Assembly: GCF_005222485.1 (NCBI RefSeq)
Contig: NZ_CP029078.1
Location: forward strand, 1-64,000
Origin: Streptomyces griseoviridis
GTDB lineage: Bacteria; Actinomycetota; Actinomycetes; Streptomycetales; Streptomycetaceae
Direction: 5' to 3'
Length of the DNA stretch: 64,000 nt
Part shown: one piece after another, positions 61,186-64,000 of the stretch
Position numbering within the stretch: position 1 is the stretch's first letter
Layout: each line of letters starts with the position of its first letter
Program-made: the position numbers and the translations under genes
The notes under the pieces: generated by a model
The model's input: the letters and a program-made list of their open reading frames with translations, nothing else
What the model was told of the DNA's origin: nothing
The model's database searches: none

Positions 61186-62379
61186 TCAGTGCTCGTCGGC
61201 CGGTTCGACGCGGTGGTCGAGGCGGTCGGTTTCGGGTAAGTGGGCGAAGGCGTCGGCCACTTGGCGGAGCCAGTCGGCCTCGTCGGCCAGGGTGGGCGGG
61301 GCGTGCGGCTTCGGGTGTGCGGTCTCGGTGGCCGGGGCGCCGGGACGGCGGCCGAGTCGACGGTTCTCCAGGGCGGCGGCGATGGCGGCGGCTTCGAGGG
61401 CCGCCGCGCGGCGGGCGTCGGCGGCGTCCTGGCGGTGGGCGGACGACGTGATCCGCTCGGCCGTCTCCGGCTCCGCGTACGGACGCAGCGCCAGGTACGC
61501 GTCGCGGATCTCGACGACGCGGCGGTACAGCTCGAAGGTGGCCCGCCAGGGAAGGCCGCCGTGCCGCCGGGCAGGGGGGCCTTCGAGCGCGATGCCGGGT
61601 AGCTCGGCGTACAGGGCCGTCCAGAGGGGTTCCAGGGCGTGGAACGTGCGCCGGGCCCTAAACCAGCGGGCCGGGACGGCGAGGACGCCTGGCCAGAACG
61701 TCGCGGACGCGCCGCCCACCCCCAGCAGCGCCACCGTGACGCCCAGCAGCGTGGACATCAGGTCCTCGCCCAGGCCCACGCGTCCGATCCGGAGGACTTC
61801 GAGGGCGTCCGCCAGCGCCCACGAGGTCCACAGCACGCCCGCGCAGCAGGCAAGCGTCATCAGGCGCAGGCCGGTTCTGATCGGACCGGGCGCGGCACGG
61901 CGGGCGTGCCGGGCGAGGACGCGGATCAGGGGGACGACGCAGAGGCAGCCGTACGCCGCGAAGATCGCGCCGTACAGCGCGTACGCCCAGGAGCGTCCGG
62001 GGCGTACCAGGACGGCGTCGTCGGTGACGATCACATGGGAGGCCGCGTACAGGAGGGCGGACGCCAGCTGCGCGACGAGGCCCACGCCCAGGTGGCGGGC
62101 GCGGGCGGCGCGGTCAGCGGGCGGTCGGTCCAGCATCGCCGCCATGAGGGCGAGGCAGGTCAGCGCGGCCAGTTTCAGGCCGTGGGTGAGGACGACGAGG
62201 AGTGCGGAGAGGCTGGGCGCGGGGCGGGTGTTCGGCGCGTTGAGCAGCAGCGAGAAGCCGAGGCAGAGGGCGAAGACCCACATGCAGCGCTGGATGCGGC
62301 CGGTCCTGGCCACGGTGATCCGGAAGACGGCGAAGCAGAGGAAGATGAATCCCGCGACGTGGACGGCGATGTCGATCAC
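61186..62379 (-). CDS. Polytopic membrane protein of the MAB_1171c-like type
   Basis: This 397-residue protein has about seven hydrophobic helices in its first 230 residues (for example VAGFIFLCFAVFRITVA, LTHGLKLAALTCLALMAAML, LMTLACCAGVLWTSWALA) and a cytoplasmic Arg/Ala-rich C-terminal domain of about 160 residues. I recognise the combination XRE regulator, ImmA/IrrE-like peptidase and this type of membrane protein from other actinomycete loci, where the protein is annotated as a putative transporter (MAB_1171c family). GTG at 62379 has GGAGGA upstream, and the peptidase stop is 22 bases away, so the three genes form one operon. Its substrate is unknown. Confidence 0.72.
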   Translation of the reverse strand: MIDIAVHVAGFIFLCFAVFRITVARTGRIQRCMWVFALCLGFSLLLNAPNTRPAPSLSALLVVLTHGLKLAALTCLALMAAMLDRPPADRAARARHLGVGLVAQLASALLYAASHVIVTDDAVLVRPGRSWAYALYGAIFAAYGCLCVVPLIRVLARHARRAAPGPIRTGLRLMTLACCAGVLWTSWALADALEVLRIGRVGLGEDLMSTLLGVTVALLGVGGASATFWPGVLAVPARWFRARRTFHALEPLWTALYAELPGIALEGPPARRHGGLPWRATFELYRRVVEIRDAYLALRPYAEPETAERITSSAHRQDAADARRAAALEAAAIAAALENRRLGRRPGAPATETAHPKPHAPPTLADEADWLRQVADAFAHLPETDRLDHRVEPADEH

Positions 62380-62401
62380 GGGCGCGTCCTCCGCGTCCGG
62401 T

Positions 62402-62950
62402 TCACCGTGCCGTGCCCTTCGGCCGCCGGTCCGGCAGGCCGAACAGGGGCGCCACATCGGGCTGGGCGACGCTGTGCGGGCCCCGCGGTCGGTGGGAACT
62501 GACGCGGGACAGGATCAGCGATGCCACTAACTCGGCTTCGGCTTCCTCGGGTTCGCTGTACACGGTGCGGCCGAGGACGCGTTGGACGAGCGCGGGGTTC
62601 AGGGTGGGAAGCAGGTTCTGCGCGGCCGAGCGCAGGGTGGCGGCGTCCTGGTGGCCGCAGAGCAGGTGGGCCGCCTCGTGCAGCAGGATGTGCTGCTGAT
62701 GGAACGGGGTGGTGTCGGCCGCGAACAGGACGTAGTCGGACGCCTCGGTGGTGAGCAGGAGTCCGCACGGCAGATCGGGCCGGGCGTAGACCGGTATCAG
62801 CTCGACCGGCCGTCCGCGTCGCGCCGCGACCTCTCGGACGAAGACGGCGGCGTCGAAGGGATCCGGCAGGTGCTGGCGGTCCACGAGGCGGCGGCAGTCG
62901 CGCCACATCCTTCTCCGGTCGCGTCCGGACCTGGCGCGGTCGGCGCTCAC
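62402..62950 (-). CDS. ImmA/IrrE-like metallopeptidase
   Basis: This 182-residue protein carries the zinc-peptidase motif HHILLHEAAHLLCGH-like segment (HExxH in ILLHEAAHLLCGH) typical of ImmA/IrrE proteins, which cleave partner XRE repressors in response to a signal. GTG at 62950 overlaps the stop of the upstream XRE gene (GTGA), tying peptidase and target together. The C-terminal part includes EPEEAEAELVASLILSR, the acidic helix that usually supplies the third zinc ligand. It is followed by the membrane protein gene. The trio may control the adjacent lanthipeptide genes. Confidence 0.85.
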   Translation of the reverse strand: MSADRARSGRDRRRMWRDCRRLVDRQHLPDPFDAAVFVREVAARRGRPVELIPVYARPDLPCGLLLTTEASDYVLFAADTTPFHQQHILLHEAAHLLCGHQDAATLRSAAQNLLPTLNPALVQRVLGRTVYSEPEEAEAELVASLILSRVSSHRPRGPHSVAQPDVAPLFGLPDRRPKGTAR

Positions 62951-63375
62951 GCGGAGGAACCCCCGTCCCGCTCCCGGCGCGCTATCACGTCGATCATCTC
63001 GCTGATGGTCCCGACCGCTTGGGGGGACAGGTTCACGGCGCGCAGCGCCATGCTCCGGACCCCGGCGTCCCGCAGCGCGCCGAGGAGTTCGAGGTCCTCG
63101 GCGATGGCGGCGCCCTGCGCGTCGTCGAAGAAGTAGGTGACGGGGACCTGGAAGAACTGCGCCAGCGCCTCCAGGTGGCGTTTGGTCGGGTTGTCGCGCC
63201 GACCGGTCCGCAACTGCCACAGGTAGGTCGCCGAGAAGCTCTCGCCCGTCGCCTCGCGGCACGCCTTGGCGACTTCCTCGTGGCTGTACTGGTCGCGGTT
63301 GGGGCGGCGGACGACCCGGAAGAGGGCGTCGATCCTCCCGGCCAGCGTCTGCGGCGTGGCCTCGGGCTCCGTCAC
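62947..63375 (-). CDS. XRE-family regulator paired with the ImmA/IrrE-like peptidase
   Basis: This protein of about 142 residues has a Cro/CI-like domain: DQYSHEEVAKACREATGESF, SATYLWQLRTGRRDNPTKRH and LEALAQFFQVPVTYFFDD. The last 60 residues (LELLGALRDAGVRSMALRAV, then SEMIDVIARRE) form a helical dimerisation or cleavage region. GTG at 63375 is preferred because GGAGG lies six bases upstream; an ATG 39 bases earlier adds an Arg-rich tail. It overlaps the peptidase gene and is transcribed in the same direction as the lanthipeptide precursor gene 219 bases upstream. Confidence 0.88.
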   Translation of the reverse strand: MTEPEATPQTLAGRIDALFRVVRRPNRDQYSHEEVAKACREATGESFSATYLWQLRTGRRDNPTKRHLEALAQFFQVPVTYFFDDAQGAAIAEDLELLGALRDAGVRSMALRAVNLSPQAVGTISEMIDVIARRERDGGSSA

Positions 63376-63593
63376 GTCACGCCTCCGGTCCGGTCTCGTC
63401 GGCCGGCGCTTCACCTCGCGTCGGCCCCGGCCACATTGTAGGGCGTGCGGGGGCGCGGCGATGAGCCCCCGGGCGGTGCCCGGGGGCTGCGGGAGAGCGC
63501 CGGTTCCCGGGAGGACACGGGCCGGTTGTGCGGGTGCGGGGCCGGGCCCCGCACCCTGCCGGGGAGCCGGTCCTGGCGGGAGGCCGGACCGGG

Positions 63594-63743
63594 TCAGACG
63601 CCCAGGTCCTCCGGCGCCACCCAGGTGGTGTTGGAGTCGCAGAAGATCACGCTGAGGGAGCTGTCACTGGTGGTGATGGTGGGCGGCAGGGCGGCGGACT
63701 CGTCGGCCGAACTCATGGTCTGGAGCTGCAGTACGGGGTGCAT
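63594..63743 (-). CDS. Class III lanthipeptide precursor peptide
   Basis: This 49-residue peptide is preceded by GGAGG five bases before its ATG. The leader begins MHPVLQLQTM, resembling the FDLQSM-type leader motif recognised by class III synthetases (as in SapB/RamS), and contains acidic residues (SSADESAA). The core holds TTSDSSLSVIFCDSNTTW: Ser28-x-x-Ser31-x-x-x-Cys35 is exactly the Ser-x2-Ser-x3-Cys pattern that forms labionin or lanthionine rings in labyrinthopeptins and SapB. There is only one Cys, so one ring is expected, and the tail ends APEDLGV. A LanKC-like gene starts divergently 197 bases away. Ring type and leader cleavage site are inferred. Confidence 0.78.
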   Translation of the reverse strand: MHPVLQLQTMSSADESAALPPTITTSDSSLSVIFCDSNTTWVAPEDLGV

Positions 63744-63940
63744 GGCGTCCTCCGGAGAGCGGATGGCTGAGTGAGCGCCGTGAGCCTACATGTATCAAAT
63801 CTTCAATGCCATTCATTTCAGTTGACGTGTGATCCGGTGTCGGTCATCGTGGTGCGCAACAGCTGAGGCGGATGTGACGACGGGTCACCTTCGCGTCCGG
63901 CTGCCCCCGTGCTCGGCCTCGCCACCCAGGAAGAGGGCAC
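63744..63940. promoter_or_regulatory. Divergent promoter region of the lanthipeptide genes
   Basis: An AT-rich island (about 63,785-63,825, including TGTATCAAATCTTCAATG) lies between precursor and synthetase genes, unusual for this GC-rich genome. TTGACG at 63,822-63,827 could be a -35 element for the synthetase gene, with a weak -10. No clear operator is seen. Confidence 0.4.
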
Positions 63941-64000
63941 ATGCGGACCCCCTACGTCTTCACCGTCGCCGATCCCGACTTCTACGAACCGCTCGACGCG
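63941..64000 (+). CDS. Start of a class III lanthipeptide synthetase (LanKC), cut by window edge
   Basis: Only 20 codons are present: MRTPYVFTVADPDFYEPLDA. The element ADPDFYEPL is typical of the extreme N-terminus (lyase domain) of class III LanKC enzymes, and AGGAAGAGGG lies just before the ATG. LanKC enzymes phosphorylate Ser/Thr of the precursor, eliminate phosphate and cyclise onto Cys. The identification rests on this short stretch plus the neighbouring precursor, so lyase, kinase and cyclase domains must be checked outside the window. Confidence 0.65.
   Translation, partial: MRTPYVFTVADPDFYEPLDA

Noticed and set aside
1..64000. tRNA, tmRNA or rRNA genes and tRNA-derived attachment sites
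   Set aside because: I scanned intergenic regions for cloverleaf-like signatures and conserved rRNA stretches and recognised none; a dedicated search could still find one.

Overview
The window is high-GC, with strong GC bias at third codon positions, frequent GTG starts and four-base ATGA/GTGA gene overlaps. Together with telomere-maintenance genes of the tap/tpg type and a Tn7-like/Mu-like mobilome, this points to a Streptomyces (or very close actinomycete) chromosome arm or integrated linear replicon.

Region 1, about 1-27,650, is a natural-product gene cluster with visible damage. A leftward operon runs from an arginine:glycine-type amidinotransferase (interrupted by an in-frame TGA) through a cytochrome P450/NRPS chimera, a type II thioesterase and a DpgC-like dioxygenase to the E1-alpha, E1-beta and (truncated by the window edge) E2 subunits of a 2-oxoacid dehydrogenase. 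Rightward genes encode an O-methyltransferase (one-base frameshift), a DUF6002-like protein, a GNAT/FemAB-like acyltransferase and an MFS exporter. A CmoA-like enzyme and a second methyltransferase are divergent. A helD-like gene is frameshifted and cut by an IS630-family element. Beyond it lie a SyrP/TauD-type hydroxylase, a stand-alone A-PCP protein with an Asn-type specificity code, two consecutive ATP-grasp ligases, a second thioesterase and a split ThDP-dependent decarboxylase (ComD/ComE-like). No condensation domain or polyketide synthase is visible. My inference is that arylglycine or guanidino building blocks and a hydroxylated Asn unit are joined by ATP-grasp ligases.

Region 2, about 28,090-43,724, is an accessory block: a UvrD-type helicase (one-base frameshift), an XRE regulator with paired operators, a Cys-rich protein, a zinc-hook Rad50/SMC-like ATPase behind a hairpin-rich leader, a very large two-module helicase, and a Tn7-like set tniQ-tnsA-tnsB-tnsC. 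A right end with four TTCTC-type repeats stops at 43,724, inside the 3' part of a tpg gene.

Region 3, 43,725-47,237, holds the truncated tpg, tap, and a second, intact tpg. Region 4, 47,258-52,217, is a separate Mu/Tn552-like transposition module: transposase, AAA ATPase, a second AAA ATPase carrying the transposase's own DNA-binding module, and an unusual companion protein.

Region 5, 52,660-60,923, looks like ordinary metabolism: an enoyl-CoA hydratase/acyl-CoA ligase/MHS transporter operon with a divergent LysR regulator, a secreted lipase, a decayed GMC oxidoreductase and a TetR regulator. Region 6, 61,186-64,000, is the edge of a class III lanthipeptide locus: membrane protein, ImmA/IrrE-like peptidase and XRE regulator, then a 49-residue precursor with a Ser-x-x-Ser-x3-Cys motif divergent from the first codons of a LanKC-like synthetase.

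Several genes need a single base change, mostly in G runs, to read through. Either this is real decay or the assembly carries homopolymer errors; that should be settled before functional conclusions are drawn.
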